Notes: generated by a model not told the origin, from the letters alone. 64,000 nt of DNA from Tupaia tana (GCA_026018925.1 JAKSZU010000006.1:196899449-196963448); one strand, 5' to 3'; positions 1 to 12,596 are shown, counted from the first letter of the stretch. A program made the numbers and translations.

Positions 1-1375
1 AAAAGCATCTCTAAGGAAAGTGTAAGTCCAGTTAAAACCATATGTAAAAACAACAGTGATTATATATCTAGCCCTTCCCAAGTGTTCAAAGCCCTTTCCA
101 TATGAGTCTCTGTGAAGCTGAACAGAAGGATCAAAGGTTTGAGGGGGTCAATGAACATGAGTTCCATTTCTGGCTTTTCGACTTGTGTTGCTGAACTTTC
201 CAAGCCTCAGTTTCCAATGTCTCTAATGAAGGACTGATGTGGATTGAGTGAGACAAGAGGTAAAGTACCCAAGACATGGTATACACTCAATAAATGGTAG
301 CTCTCCTGTTAGTGATAACAGCTCACACACAGAAGACACTACACATGGCTTTATTGAAGGACCAGTTCCATTTTGCAGTTGAGAGCACTGAAATTCAGAG
401 AGATCAGATGGCTTGCCCAAAGTTTCAGCTGGCAAGAGGGCAGTTTCATTGTTTGAAATCCTGTGCTCCATGCAATTTATTTCTATGAAATCTTTGGGTT
501 TTGAGTTGCATTTCTATGCATGTCAGACAGAATGAAGAAGAATATTCAGGCAGGTCTTTTCTTTGAAATCAGCCTGTTATCTTAACAAAAATTGTCTTGC
601 TGTTTTTCAAATGGAATACCTTTGTAAAATAATACTTTTCCTTCTGAAGCCTGTGTTCACACCTCATGCTTCTGTAAAATAATTGTTTTATGCCTTAAGA
701 CTGTGGGTTTATGTTGGAGTTCAGATGTTTGGTAAGTAGATGTTTCTGAAGTCATTATCAGTCACTGTGTCTTCCACAGACTGGATGAAAGGGTCAGTAT
801 CACAGTCACGTGGCTTTCCTAAAATCCCCTGTGTTTTATCTTTGTCTGACAGCAGCAGGAAAGGCCAGATATGGGGGCACTGTCAGAACACTTCTGAATT
901 TCTTCACTTATTCCAAACATAGATCAAGATTCGGTTGAAGAACTCTGACCCAAGCATTCAAGAATCATGATTATATCAATTACTGTAGCATGAAGTAGAA
1001 TTTGGTGATCTTTATGGTCTCTTTTTGATCAACAGTTTTATACCATTTTATTCTACTCCTCCTCCATCCCATGCCAGTTTTATAGGTGCCCTTTTAAAAG
1101 TTTGATTAGATCTAGGGCATCTTACAAATCAAGTGTTTCTCATTGAAGACATTATATTGAGGTTGACTAAAACCTAGTTGGTCCAAAATATGTAGCTCTA
1201 GGCACCTTGCTCTTGGTATAAGATAATATTTCTGGCTCATAACAAGGTTTTTCTTTGTGGGTAGAGAAAGCCTAAAATCCAAAATTATCTGGCACCATTT
1301 TTAAAGGCATACAGCAAAGTCATTCATCTGTTTACCCATCTGTCCCTCTATCTGACCATCTATTTATTTACTCTT
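1..1375. other. unassigned non-coding DNA
   Basis: No exon, RNA gene or recognisable repeat was found. The sequence is AT-rich with many stops in all frames. Confidence 0.5.
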
Positions 1376-1748
1376 TGTTCTAGCCCATTCTGTTGCTAGT
1401 AACTGAAAATACCTGAGTCTGGATAATTTATAAAAATAGAAGTTTATTCAGGTCAAAATTTGGAGGTCTGGGGGCCAAGGGCCACCTCTTGTGAAGGTCG
1501 TCTGGCTGTGGAAGGCAGAAGCACACACATCTGTGCCCACATGTCTCTGTTCTGGTATCATTGGTTCCCTCTCCTATAAATCCACCAGAAATCATGGGGA
1601 CTCTGCCCTAATTACTGTAATCTTAATCTTAGTCTCCTCCTAAAGGCTCCACCTTTCAATCATGTAGTCAGATTAAGTTTTTACCCTCTTAATCCAGTCA
1701 AAACAAAATCTCAACACCTTATTTTTTGGGGACATTCAAACCATACCA
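1376..1748 (-). mobile_element. MaLR LTR (MLT1/MST-like), antisense
   Basis: On the plus strand it opens with the reverse of a MaLR 3' end (CTGTTGCTAGTAACTGAAAA, then ACCTGAGTCTGGATAATTTA) and continues in LTR order to about 1748. This matches ERVL-MaLR LTRs of the MLT1/MST type as I remember them. It is diverged and non-coding. Confidence 0.75.
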
Positions 1749-1752
1749 CTCT

Positions 1753-1870
1753 TCATATATTTATTGACCACCTGCTAGGCACTGTGCTAGACCTGCTAGG
1801 TAATATGGTTGATATTTAGACCTTGTTCTCAAAGAAATTATAGTAGAAAAGAGGGACAAAACAGTTCTGG
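1753..1870 (-). mobile_element. LINE2 3' fragment
   Basis: The phrase TATTGACCACCTGCTAGGCA followed by CTGTGCTAG is typical of the conserved L2 3' region. The fragment is short and old, and its orientation is uncertain. Confidence 0.5.
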
Positions 1871-1974
1871 GGATAAGTACTTCAAGGAGAAAGATACTAG
1901 GAGTAGGTGTATAGGATTTCCTAAGAGAGGCAAGGTAGCCAAGTAGAGAGAACAGTGGGTTTCCAGGTCTACCA

Positions 1975-2165
1975 TCAAGGCTCATGTCTTGTTCTTCCTC
2001 TTACAAGGCTCGTGACAGTGTGTTAGTTGCTTAATCATTCTGTGCCTCAGTCTCTCCAGCTGAAGCATGCAACTATAGCTATAACTCCTTTTGTGAGTTT
2101 TGTGGCGATTAAATGAGCTAGCACACATGAAGCATTTAGACCAATGTCTTAAACTAGTGAGTGCT
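1975..2165 (+). mobile_element. MIR SINE
   Basis: It carries the MIR core phrase TGTGCCTCAGTCTCTCCAG and then GGCGATTAAATGAGCTAGCA, in the order expected for a plus-strand MIR. Confidence 0.7.
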
Positions 2166-2971
2166 CTGCCTGGGGTGGGGAGATGCATCTGGCCTGTGTT
2201 CTCTGGGGGCCTCTAAGAAAAAAGACCTATACACTGAGACACAAAGAGTAAATTAGATTTGAAAAAAAGGTTTAGGGGATAGGAGGAAAGGAAATGTGGT
2301 AAGGGATGTGTAAAGGAAATGTAATGGGAAGCTAAAGATCCTGAAATAAAAGAGCATGGTCCTCTGGAGAGAACAAAGAAAGCCAGTGCCAGAGGAGGAT
2401 CAGAAGCCAGACTAGTGTGGCTGAGATGAGGCTGGAGGAGGCGAAGAATGCTTTGTTGGCCAGTTAGTTAAAAATTTTGGAATCCATCCTAAGAACATCC
2501 AATCATTTGACCAGCCATCCGTTCAACTGGAAATCCCTAAAAGAAATGCAAACATTTCATTTTTTATCTTGAAAGGAGCATATGCTAATTGATAAGAAGC
2601 TATGTAATGAAATCAGCAGTAAAATATCTTGGACTTCTTTATAAATAATGTCCTTTCACACATATCTCTATCAGTATTATTATTTTCTGTCCCTGGAGGC
2701 CAACACTGCTGTCCTTGAATATCAAAGTACATTCACAGAATTACGTTTCATTGTCAAATGATTACATCCAGATAATTATATTATAGCTTTTAGGGACACA
2801 TGATCAATTTTTATAATACATCAAAAAGAATCTTGAAAAAACTAATATTTAATCCTGTTCACTACTATTTCCTCTGTCTTTTGCTTGGGGCTATAAACAT
2901 AGGCCATCTTGATTTATCTTGCATTTTTCTTTTTTTTTCATTAGTTTAAAAATTAACTCTTAATAATCCTT
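2166..2971. other. unassigned non-coding DNA
   Basis: No feature recognised. The first 300 bases are purine-rich and the remainder is AT-rich. Confidence 0.5.
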
Positions 2972-2991
2972 AAAAGACGTTGGTATTTTCA

Positions 2992-3173
2992 GGGGCCAGC
3001 AGGTGGCATGGTGGTTAAGACGCTGGACACTCCTACATGGCCGACCACAGTTCAAATCCCGGACCTGGTGGCCTGCTTTTTCACTTTCCCTCTTTCTCTT
3101 TCTCTATGTCTCTCTCTGGCCAAATTAAAATAAATGAATGAATAAATCAAATAAATAAATAATTCTTTAAAAA
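2992..3173 (+). mobile_element. short tRNA-SINE (family A, centre-less subtype)
   Basis: The tRNA-like head GGGGCCAGCAGGTGGCATGG is followed after the GGACCTGGTGGC motif directly by CTGCTTTTTCACTTTCCC, so the usual central 80-90 bp are absent. It is flanked by 20-bp TSDs at 2972-2991 and 3174-3193 with one mismatch. Two other copies share the same junction (28012-28181 and 63426-63593). Confidence 0.85.
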
Positions 3174-3249
3174 AAAAGACATTGGTATTTTCAACAATGA
3201 CTTTTTTTTTTCTTCCAATATCAAACACATTGATAAAATGGGTTGATCA

Positions 3250-3412
3250 TGGATTTTGGAGCCTTTTAGTCATGGATTTAAATTCTGACTGTTGTGTGAC
3301 CCTAGCTCAGTTATTTAATGCCTCTGAGTCTCAGTTTTCAAGAGGACAAAAAAATAATCACAGTAGCATACTACATTTTTATGAGGACTATATAAGATGA
3401 TGCTTATGAATA
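3250..3412 (+). mobile_element. MIR SINE
   Basis: A MIR-like order is visible: TCTGACTGTTGTGTGACC, then GCCTCTGAGTCTCAGTTTTC, then a degraded 3' part. It lies just beyond the TSD of the preceding SINE. Confidence 0.65.
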
Positions 3413-4707
3413 CATTTGAGTCTAATGACTAGTAAAAAGGAAGAAAAGAAAGATGAAAGGAAAAAAGAAAAAGAATCTGTAGAGAGGAATTGATTACACG
3501 GTGACAAAAGATGCCGATGACACTATGACTGATTGACAAATCATTCAGATTCTTAATAATATTTTCTCAAACTATGGAAAAAGGGCAAATTAAATCAAAT
3601 TTGGTGTTAAGAATTTCTTTAACTCTATTTCAAAAATTTTGAAGGTCAGACTCTAAATATATTCCTAGTAATCCTTACTCTTCTGAATTGATGACACTGT
3701 TGATTTAAAAATAGTAACTTTAAAAAGTCGTCTTTTGGGAGTCATCTAAAACTTTACTGATGCATTTTTGTGACACCAGAAGCCAAGTTTCTTCTTTACG
3801 CTTGTCATCTTCCAGAACTAAAATTAGATTGCAATACTGGTTATATAGCACATGATGTCAAGGGGAATGATTATGAAGGATAGTGGGTATACGATAGGAA
3901 ACAGAGCTAGTCTACATGCCAGTCACTAGTTCATTCATTCATTCTCTAAACATTCATTGGGCATCATATTCAGTGATACCAGAAAATTCATTTAAAAAGG
4001 GACACTTTGTTCCTGGCCAAGGACATTGTAATGTTGATAGGATCAGAAGGTCATCATAGTAACCTTGGCCATACAAATTATCTGAAATAAAGGCTTAACT
4101 GCTGGATTTTCCAGGATTGGACATTCAAGATTAATTAGTTACATCAACTGAGACTGTTTTTTAGAAAAGGTGTCATTGACTTGTGAGTTTCTGAGTTTGC
4201 TGCTTAAAATTCATAAACAGCTTGGATTGAACTCAGGAAAATTCTTTTAAAATAAATAAAATCACAAGCTCCTCTCTTCTGAAGATGTAGATATAGAAAT
4301 GTTAAGATAAGGTGTTACCTAACAGTGGCTATACCAGTAACAATAGACAAGCAGTGGCTTCCACAGTGCCTTGAGTTGTGGTCAGGTGTCTGACCTTGCA
4401 GAAGTTCAACAGTGGCTCTTTCCAAGCCAGAAGCAGATGGCCCAAAACCTAGCATGGAGGGATAATAGAAGCCATATTTCTTCTTTTTTCTCTACTGTTG
4501 AGCAACATGGGATGGATATAAGTGTTGTGTACCATGTATGGTTCCATAAAACCTTCACACTTCTCTTTATGATCTGGAGCAGGGGAAAATAGATGTATTT
4601 GAACATTTGTTTTGCTTTGTGAATCACTACTGTATGGTGCCCCAAGAAGGAGGCTTTACTAGGGATTAATAAAGCAGAGATCCTTTTCAGATATTTTCCA
4701 TTTGCGT
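3413..4707. other. unassigned non-coding DNA
   Basis: A weak L2-like stretch (CATTCATTCATTCTCTAAAC) is near 3930-4000. Nothing else was recognised. The short reading frames between 4371 and 4714 on both strands show no family. Confidence 0.45.
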
Positions 4708-4724
4708 AGAACATTGGAACGGCA

Positions 4725-4991
4725 GGGACCAGCAGTTAGCGTAATGGTTATGTCGCTGGACTCCCACGCAGTTGATTGCGGTTCGAGTCCTGGACCCGGT
4801 GGCTTAAAACTCATGCCGCGTGCATGTGTGTGCGTGCCCAAGATCCCAAGAGGAGAATGGAGGAGAAGGGATTGTGGCATGGCCATCCCCCCGGGGGGGG
4901 GGGGGATTTCTCACTTTTTATCTCTGTCTCTTGTCTGTCTGGCAAGCGCACACGCCCTGTAGCAAAAACCTCTTAAAAAAAAAAAAAAAAA
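4725..4991 (+). mobile_element. tRNA-SINE, family A, full length
   Basis: A young full-length copy: tRNA-like head, a GGAGAATGGAGGAGAAGGGA block, a C/G tract expanded to a G run of about 14, a CT-rich part, CCTGTAGCAAAAACCTCTT and poly(A). It is flanked by 17-bp TSDs at 4708-4724 and 4992-5008 with one mismatch. Confidence 0.93.
4737..4790 (+). promoter_or_regulatory. internal Pol III A and B boxes of a SINE
   Basis: TAGCGTAATGG at 4737-4747 fits the A-box consensus at every constrained position. GGTTCGAGTCC at 4780-4790 is a perfect B box. The start-to-start spacing of 43 bp is tRNA-like. Whether this copy is transcribed cannot be told from sequence. Confidence 0.75.
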
Positions 4992-5008
4992 AGAACATTG
5001 GAATGGCA

Positions 5009-6171
5009 TCTATGTCATGTGTTTGGGGATAAAAATACAAATAAAGCAGAGTCTCTTCCCTTGAGGAGACTAGTGAGATAATTATATATAATTAAGTGCA
5101 AGAAAGTATTGTGTATAGAAAGGTAAAGGAGTAGGTACAGGTGCCAAGTGACTCAGAGGAAGAAGTCATTGATTCCTCTGAAGAAGTGATGATGAGTCTT
5201 AAAAATCTTTCAAAAGAAATGAACTATGTACTTTGGACTGACTACCCAATAAAATGGGCTATATAAAATCTTTAGTTTCTTTCATTCAAGGTTGGGGAAA
5301 AGAAGGTAGCTACAAAGTAAGGTAACAATTTCCAGTATATCTTCAGCAATCTTGCCACAGGAAAGTTGGGTTGCCTCTTATGTATCCCAAAGAGAACATT
5401 GTTCCCACACTGTGCTTACATATGAATTCAATGTACCTTTTGATATGACCCTATTTCCAGAGCTGACCATATTATAAAAAGAACAGGAAGTCATATTTGA
5501 GAGATTGAGATTGAGATTTGAGAGACCCTCCAAAAAGACCTTTTAACTTGTGAGTCAGTGTTTATTAATGTCACTTGCCAATGTTTTAAAATTATCCTTC
5601 CTTTCCCTTCAAAAGCCATTGTTATTTCTTTTCAGCCCTGCAATAGCTGAGGCTATAATTCCTTAATAAATAAAATATTTTTTCAAAGCTATTGATATTG
5701 TAGATAACATTTGGCTGAAAGGGTGGTGAAGGAGCCATGGTTAGAAACAGAATAAACAGGACCCAGAAACATCACTGTTTTAGTCGGGTGGAATTTAGAT
5801 GTGTATGATGTGACTCTTTCCCAGAATAAAGTCCATACATCAATCATATTCTGGAGACTAAGTACTGTAGCCAGAATAGAAAGAGCAAGACAAAATTGTG
5901 AATGCCACTTTTAGACTCCAAATAGTATTAGCATAAGGGCCAATGCATTTTATTTTTAGGTTAACTTAGAGAGAATTTAAAGCCACCACTCAAAACTACA
6001 TGAAGAGTAGCAGGATTTAAAAATGGTCCATAAGCTGAATCTTGAAAGAACAACTGGGAATAAATATAGATGCCTGACATCCCTTTCTAAGAATGTCAGA
6101 ATTTCTAAAAGGTCCTGAATTAAACCATGGGGGCCAATTTAAAGTATGTTGTCTGCAATCACTTGTATTAG
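5009..6171. other. unassigned non-coding DNA
   Basis: Nothing recognised apart from a small purine repeat near 5500 (GAGATTGAGATTGAGATTTG). Confidence 0.5.
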
Positions 6172-6362
6172 CATTCTCTCTCGCTCTCTCTCTCCACACA
6201 GATACACATATACATATATATGTAGATATCGAAACATATCTAAACACATATATACATATATGCATACACATATACATATGTGTGTATATATATATATACA
6301 CACACTTATATGCATACATATATGTATATGTATGAGTGTGTGTATATATGTACATATATTTT
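6172..6362. repeat. compound microsatellite (TC)n / (CA/TA)n
   Basis: CT repeats lead into alternating TATA/CATA/CACA runs over about 190 bp. Reading frames of 80-120 codons on both strands here simply translate this repeat. Confidence 0.9.
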
Positions 6363-6601
6363 TATCTAACCTCACCAGTCTGAAGCATAGGAATATTTAT
6401 TCTTCCTATTTAAAATCTTTACAAGAATTTTGTTCCCTCAGGTTGCTTTTTTTTTTAGTGGTGTTTTTGAAAAAGAGTGTGTCTGTTTGCAATATTAGGC
6501 AATATTAGTACTAAAACTAAGAGGCAACAAAACACCCTCTGTAATATCTGAATCAATGTACCAAGACAGAATTCCTTGGCTTTTTCATTTTCAGACTATA
6601 T

Positions 6602-6630
6602 CTTTCAGTCTTTTTTTTTTTTTTTTAATT
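6602..6630. repeat. poly(T) tract and flanking unassigned DNA
   Basis: A T run without a recognisable retroelement beside it. A short (ATTC)n repeat follows at 6912-6945. Confidence 0.6.
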
Positions 6631-7009
6631 CTTAAGCTGTCTCCTCAAAGTCATCCAAGGAGATGATGAAAAATAATTTCTTAAATCACAAGATCACTTT
6701 AAAAATATCTTTTCCATATACAGCCCCATACTTTATTCACCATGCAGTATTCAATTCTGCCTTTGCTGGCCTGGGACTTTCTTAGACATTTATTGGAAAT
6801 TTGCCTGGAGGGAAAGCATAAAGACTTAACCTTGATCCACTGTCAGTAAAATGATTACTCAACTTCTCCAAATTGAAATCTTTGTCTTTGTTTCCCCCTT
6901 TTGCTCATCCTCCATTTATTCATTCATTCATTCATTTGTTCATTTTCTATAGTCCACTGTTTTCTCGTGTTTTCATCAGTATGGGAGAACTAAAATTTAT
7001 GAGGGGGGA

Positions 7010-7100
7010 AAACAGTTCATACTAAATATGTTTATTGAATGTCTACTGTGTTCTGAACATTATACTAAAAGCTGAGAGTATACAAATGAACACGTCCTGA
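7010..7100 (+). mobile_element. LINE2-like 3' fragment
   Basis: TGTTTATTGAATGTCTACTG resembles the conserved L2 3' segment (ATTTATTGAGCACCTACTATG in consensus). A C-rich tract follows at 7105-7120. Confidence 0.45.
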
Positions 7101-7299
7101 TTTCCCCCCCCACCCCCCCGTTTTTTTCTTTTTCATCTCCACTGCCTGGGCCTGGTCCTTTGGTGAGTCCAATTTAGGGAACTCTATGATACTTCAAATT
7201 TCTCTTCATTTTCCTCTACTGCCAATATTACCTTTTGTCTGGAGCACTGAAAGCTCCCTTAGTGTTCCCCTGTTCTTATTTGTGTCTCCTCCAACTAAG

Positions 7300-7860
7300 T
7301 TTCTTCACACAGCTTGAGTGATCCTGTTGTCTTCTAAATCAAACCACATCACACTTATTCTTAGCTTCTTCAATAACTTGCTATTGGTATTGGGATAAAA
7401 TCCAGACACATGGTTACTGTAGGGTCCTGTAAGATCCAGGCACCTACCCATTTCCGGACTTTTCTCACTCACCTCACTGCAGCTGCACATTTCATCCTCC
7501 AACTGATATTCCACATAACACACAAGTCTCTCAGAATATTCTTCCCCTCAGGCATCAAATAGGGCTCCATCTTATCCTTTGGTCACAGCTAAATTCTTCT
7601 TAAGAGAGGACTTCTCCAACTTACCATTTGAAGTTGCTTTTTCTCATTTGTTTATTTTTTTTCTTATTTCCTATATAACAAAACTCCAATTTGGAAGGAT
7701 TATATCAGTTTTCTTGTTTATTGTTAGTCTCTACCACCTAGAGTACAGGGCCCATGAAGACAGAGATTCTGATTTTCTTGATTATCTCTGCTATGCCCAG
7801 TGTCTAGAAGAGTAGTAGGTACATAGTAGATGGTCAAAAATATTTGTTGAGGGAATAAAT
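7300..7860 (+). mobile_element. LINE2 3' end
   Basis: The order follows L2: a region around AGGGTCCTGTAAGATCCAGG, then AGAGTACAGGGCCCATGAAG, then GTAGATGGTCAAAAATATTT near the end. It is diverged and has no usable reading frame. Confidence 0.6.
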
Positions 7861-8149
7861 ACAGACATCTTCAGTGTCCTGAAGACACAGAGTCTCCCAT
7901 ACTAATAAAGTATGCTAGAAATAAACCTATAAGGTTGAAAAGCATGCCATAGGAGTATACAATTGAGTTTTATACTCAAAATTTTCTTATCAAATGAGAA
8001 AAGTGTTTTATTTAGAATTTATCTCTATAGAATTTTAGAATGTTTAAATAATGGACATTCAAATATATGTCACTTTATCTATATAATCAAAAAACTTGTT
8101 TTTGTTATTCTACATTATATTGTTTTTTAATTTTATTTTCTAATTTTAA

Positions 8150-8390
8150 TTTTTATTGCCAAATAGCATGTGTGCTCAACAGAGAGAGACAGAGAGAGAG
8201 AGATAAAGGGAGGGAAAAAGGCCACAATGGAACATGGCCACACCACAACCTCTTCTCCTCTATCTTGCCACCCTGTCAGTAGCATAGCCACTCATGTGAT
8301 CAGCATGCTTTTTAGGCTGCTTGGGCCAGGATTCGGACCACATGTCATATTGTTCTTTGATAATCTACCTATGGATAATGGCTAAGATTA
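8150..8390 (-). mobile_element. tRNA-SINE, family B (old)
   Basis: Read on plus: TTGCCAAATAGCATGTGTGC, a GA-rich block, a GGAACATGGCCACACCACAA block, then GCTGCTTGGGCCAGGATTCG. This is the reverse complement of family B. The head beyond about 8345 is badly degraded. Confidence 0.65.
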
Positions 8391-9964
8391 GTGCAAATCG
8401 TAGGAGAATTTTAAGTATCGTGGGAATGAACACAGAGGCAGTAAATCAATGTAAATCACCAGGGAAAGCTGAGGCTGTGATCCTCACTCAAGCAACATCA
8501 GAAGCCCCTGGAACTAAAATGGAAAAGTTTTCTGATTATCTAAATAGTTAGAGGCAAAAGTAAATATAGAGCACAGAGATATGAGACAAAATCCAGACAA
8601 CAAATACAGAGCATGTTGTAAGTCAGCCCATATTCGGTGAAAAGTGAGATGGGCTTTGTGCCATTTAAATATAGTGCAGACAACACAAATAATCAAAGAA
8701 AGAGGAACTTCCTCCAGTAAGGAACAAGGTTTCACAAGATACTGAAGACAAAGACTACACTCAATGGCAAGTTCTCTCTTCATCATCTGTGCATTCAGAC
8801 GATGATTCTCAATGATTTAATGGCTAGCTGATCCAATATATGACCTACAAATGTATTATTAAGTCTTCTCTGCAAATTTTGGGGTAATTTTTTCATGTAT
8901 AACAAACTGAGGCTCAGAAATCTTTCACATATGTTCTCAAAGCTTCTAGTGAACGACAGATCTTGAACTTAGTAAATTCTTTCAACTCCAAATACGAAGT
9001 TATTCTTAACATTAAGTAGAGTTTGGGACTTGAACTTCCTCAGAATTTGAAAATTTCCTCAAACATCTGGTGATGTAATTTCATACAACTTTAGAAGATT
9101 AAAAGTGTGTTTAGAGTACCTCAATTGGATGTTTTAATTTCTGTAAATGAAGTATGCTTTCTGAATGCATTGTACTACATTAAACTATGCAATGAAATCA
9201 AGGCGATATGAATGTACTAGGCTGAAAACGGGAAAGAGTAATTTTAGGCATTTTCCTCATTCTGTTAAAACAGACTGAAAACTTTTTTTTCTGGCAGGAC
9301 GCCTATGTTTAACCAGTGTTACTTAATATAGAATAATCATGGGTGGGGAATATGTTTTCCTTAATTGAGTATGTTTTCTTGAGATAAATGTGGATCCCAG
9401 GCTCCTAACTAGTCAAAGCAAAAATTTCCAAATTGTCTGAGGTTGTGAAAGCCTACACTACAAGATGCAGTGTCTGTGCAAAGACAAGAAGTACAGAGTA
9501 AATGCGTCTACAAGGTTAAAATAGCATTGACAGATGGGACCCCTTCTATTCTGTTCACTAACCACATCCTCTCTCTTTTCCTGAATGTCTCTCATCACTC
9601 TCTGTTAGATCATGTCCAACAAAATGATCCTGAGAAGGTTGTCCATTCAGTACTTCCTCTAGTACTGTATCTCCCTTTGCTATCTGCCTCCCCTTAGACC
9701 TCATCACATGCAAAAGGTTTGTGTTTAGGCAATTTGGCCAGATGTGAAAGCTGAGTGACTGGTTGAATCCTTTTTTAAGAGCATCCAATTATCTTTACTC
9801 TGAAGGGATCAGTCCTTGAATCAAAGGAGGCCAGGATGCCCCTGGTAGCAATTCCATATAGGTAGTTAACTTCTCCATTGCCAGTTAAGCGCCATGGATG
9901 AAATAAACAGAGAGCCCTTAAACAATAGGTTCTTCTGGGTTGACCCTGCTCCCTCACAGACAGT
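8391..9964. other. unassigned non-coding DNA
   Basis: No exon or recognised repeat. Frames at 8514-8786 and 9470-9788 have no recognisable content. Confidence 0.45.
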
Positions 9965-9965
9965 A

Positions 9966-10702
9966 TGTTAGTTTCCTAAGGCTGCTGTAGCAGATTACCA
10001 CCAAAATAGGTGGCTTAGACAAGGAAAGGTATTCTTTTGTTTTGTTTTTTTTTTGTTTTTTTCTAGAGGTTTTTCCTATAGGGCACGTGTGCTCGCCAGA
10101 CAGACAGAGAGAGACAGAGAAACAGAAAGCGAGAAATCACTTCCCAGGGTGGATGGCCACGCCACGCCGCAATCCGCTCTCCTCAATTCCCCTCTCAGGA
10201 TCCTGGGCGCGTGTGCGCCCGGCGTGAGTCTTCAAGCCACCGGGTCTGGGATGCGAACCGCGGTCGACTACGTGGGAGTCCAGCGACATAGCCATTACGC
10301 TAACTGCTGGTCCCAACAACGAAATGTATTCTACACTGTTCAGATGGCCAGAAGTCCAAAATCAAAAGGACTACAGGGTTAGTTCGTTATTGGAGTCCCA
10401 GAGGGAGTATCTGTTCCATGACTCACTTCTATGTTCTGGTGGTTGCTATCAATCTTTGGTATTCCTTGGCTGGTAGTACCATAACTCCAATCTCTGTTTC
10501 CACGGCCACATGGCTTTCTCCCCACATCTTGTCATTTACTTCTCTCCGCACCTACTATCTTTCTGCATCTCTGTGTGTCACTTCTTATAAAGATACCACT
10601 AACTGAATAAAGGCCCACTTTATTCCAGTATGATCTCATCTAATATCTGTAAAGAACCTATTTCCAAATAAAGTTCTGAATGGACATGAATGTTGACTGA
10701 TA
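9966..10702 (-). mobile_element. MLT1-like LTR, antisense, split by a SINE
   Basis: GTTAGTTTCCTAAGGCTGCT opens the reverse of an MLT1-type LTR. After the SINE it resumes with GCCAGAAGTCCAAAATCAAA and later TCCAGTATGATCTCATCTAA and CTATTTCCAAATAAAG. The exact MLT1 subfamily is not resolved. Confidence 0.65.
10036..10320 (-). mobile_element. tRNA-SINE, family A, inside an LTR
   Basis: A full-length minus-strand copy with a T-rich tail and a CpG-rich head (CGGTCGACTACGTGGGAGTC). The flanks GAAAGGTATTCT (10024-10035) and GAAATGTATTCT (10321-10332) are TSDs. It interrupts the MLT1-like LTR. Confidence 0.9.
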
Positions 10703-11307
10703 GAAAAAAAAAATTGCTTGTATTCAGCACTCACTTTGCCCAACCAGCCAGCCAGTGGATGGCTTGATATTATAAACTGCCTGTCTAGTAATCTCAGGGC
10801 TGCTACCTTCCCCCCAACATATGTTGAAAGTCCAAGATTTCCAGCCTCAGATTTTATACTTCAGAGAAGGTGTCTTTAGACATAAAATTGTTCCCTAACT
10901 AGGTCACACACTATGATGTCATCTCTCACAAATACCTTAGCTTCAATAATAAAATTAATTTAAAATTTTGCATACTAAAAATACAGCTATGTGAGGAATC
11001 TGACAACTGATTTCTAGACCTGAATGAGGATCTGATCACTTGTGTTACAACTGTCAGTAACCTACTGAAGCATTCCACTATTTAAGTCACCCAGAAAAAA
11101 CAAAAGGCTTGTCAATTTAGATAGCTAATTACCTGGTATCTTGCCACTCAAGTGTGACCCATGGACCCTTTCCAGAGCCTGCTGGAAATGCAGTTTCCCA
11201 GGAATATGCTCATACCTACCGTATCAGGATCTCCATTATTTCTCCATTAACCAGAGGTCTCTATATGCACATTAGAGTTAAAAGTGCTACACTAGCAGAG
11301 CCTATAT
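10703..11307. other. unassigned non-coding DNA
   Basis: No feature recognised. Confidence 0.5.
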
Positions 11308-11420
11308 GGAAGTCATACTACAATCCCTCTCCTCCATTCTCCTATTGGGATTTTGGACACTTCCTGGCATGTTTTTTAAGCTCCTGGTCCAGAGCTAGAA
11401 CCACACATTTGACCATGTGG
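11308..11420 (-). mobile_element. tRNA-SINE fragment
   Basis: Contains CTCCTCCATTCTCCTATTGG, then GGCATGTTTTTTAAGC and GCTAGAACCACACATTTG, that is, the 5' part of an old SINE. Its GA-rich 3' part is missing. Confidence 0.6.
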
Positions 11421-11599
11421 GACTCAGGGAAGGTGTGATAGGGCTTTTGTGGATATATGCTTAGTGCTAGCTTAGGCTATTAGACAGGATACTATGGACA
11501 AAGTTCCAGAGAGTAAAGAAGAGCACCTAGGAAGTCTTAGGACAGAACAGAGAAAGGGGGGGGGGGTGTGTGTGCAACAATAACTCTCATGAATAGGAC

Positions 11600-11790
11600 A
11601 CAAATCTATGTGCTTTGTTTTGCAAGTATTATCTTTTTCAGTGTTTAAAACAACCTGATGTATTGGATGCTATCATTATCATGAGCACTATTTTATAGAC
11701 AAGGACCCTAAAGTAGAAAGGCTTAGGAATTTGCTCAACATAAAGGTATTTGAGACTAAAGTTTGACTCCAAAATCCAATTACTAAATCA
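11600..11790 (-). mobile_element. MIR SINE, antisense
   Basis: The order ATTTTATAGACAAGGACCCT, AAAGGCTTAGGAATTTGCTC, TTTGACTCCAAAATCCAAT follows a reversed MIR. Confidence 0.55.
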
Positions 11791-12301
11791 TTCTTCTGTT
11801 CATCAGTGAATGGGTTAAGAGGCCCAAACCATGGGCAATTAATTAACACTCAATTCATAATTCACAGCCCTGTTTAAATTTATATTTCAGCCCACATTAT
11901 TTTAAAAACATGAATAGCACTACCATCAATCCACTTCCTCCATTTTAACTTTTATTTAAGTAGCTCATATAATTTAGCTTCAAGTTTCCTTGATCCTCAC
12001 CCCATACATTGGTTCTCAGACCATCTCCTACCTCCCATGAACAATAGGAATCAGTCTGAAGCCTGGTGGCTTCCCTCTGGCAGGCCTGACTTCATGAGCT
12101 TGCCTGGAGAGAAGTAACTTATGTTTATATTTCTCCAGTTTCGTTCTTTCCTGGATCACTGGCATGATTTATTCTTGCTTACCAAGTGAAAAAGTTTTTA
12201 AGCAGTTGTGAGAGTCATCTGCCTAATGTGATCCTCAAATGGCCCCAAAATTTTGCACAATAATTTGCAATGAAATAAAATCCAAATTGCCTTTGTTATG
12301 A
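11791..12301. other. unassigned non-coding DNA
   Basis: No feature recognised. Confidence 0.5.
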
Positions 12302-12309
12302 GAAATTTA

Positions 12310-12315
<6 letters not shown>

Positions 12316-12353
<38 letters not shown>

Positions 12354-12596
12354 AGAGGTTTTTGCTATAGGGCGCGTGCGCTCACCAGAAAGACAGAGAG
12401 AGAAAGAGAGATATAAAGTGAGAAACCATCCCCCAGAGGGGATGACCACACCGCAATCCCTTCTCCTCCATTCTCCTCTCAGGATCTTGGGCATGCACGC
12501 ACCTGGCATGAGTTTAAGCCACTGGGTCTGGGACTCAAACTACAGTCGACTACATGGGAGTCCAGCGACATAGCCATTACGCTAACTGCTGGTCCC
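12316..12596 (-). mobile_element. tRNA-SINE, family A, long poly(A) tail
   Basis: A full-length minus-strand copy with an uninterrupted T run of about 36 at its tail side and the head end GCTAACTGCTGGTCCC. It has exact 14-bp TSDs, GAAATTTATCTTTT, at 12302-12315 and 12597-12610. Confidence 0.93.

Noticed and set aside
6017..6508. Tyr/Ile/His-rich frames on both strands
   Set aside because: They translate the CA/TA microsatellite.
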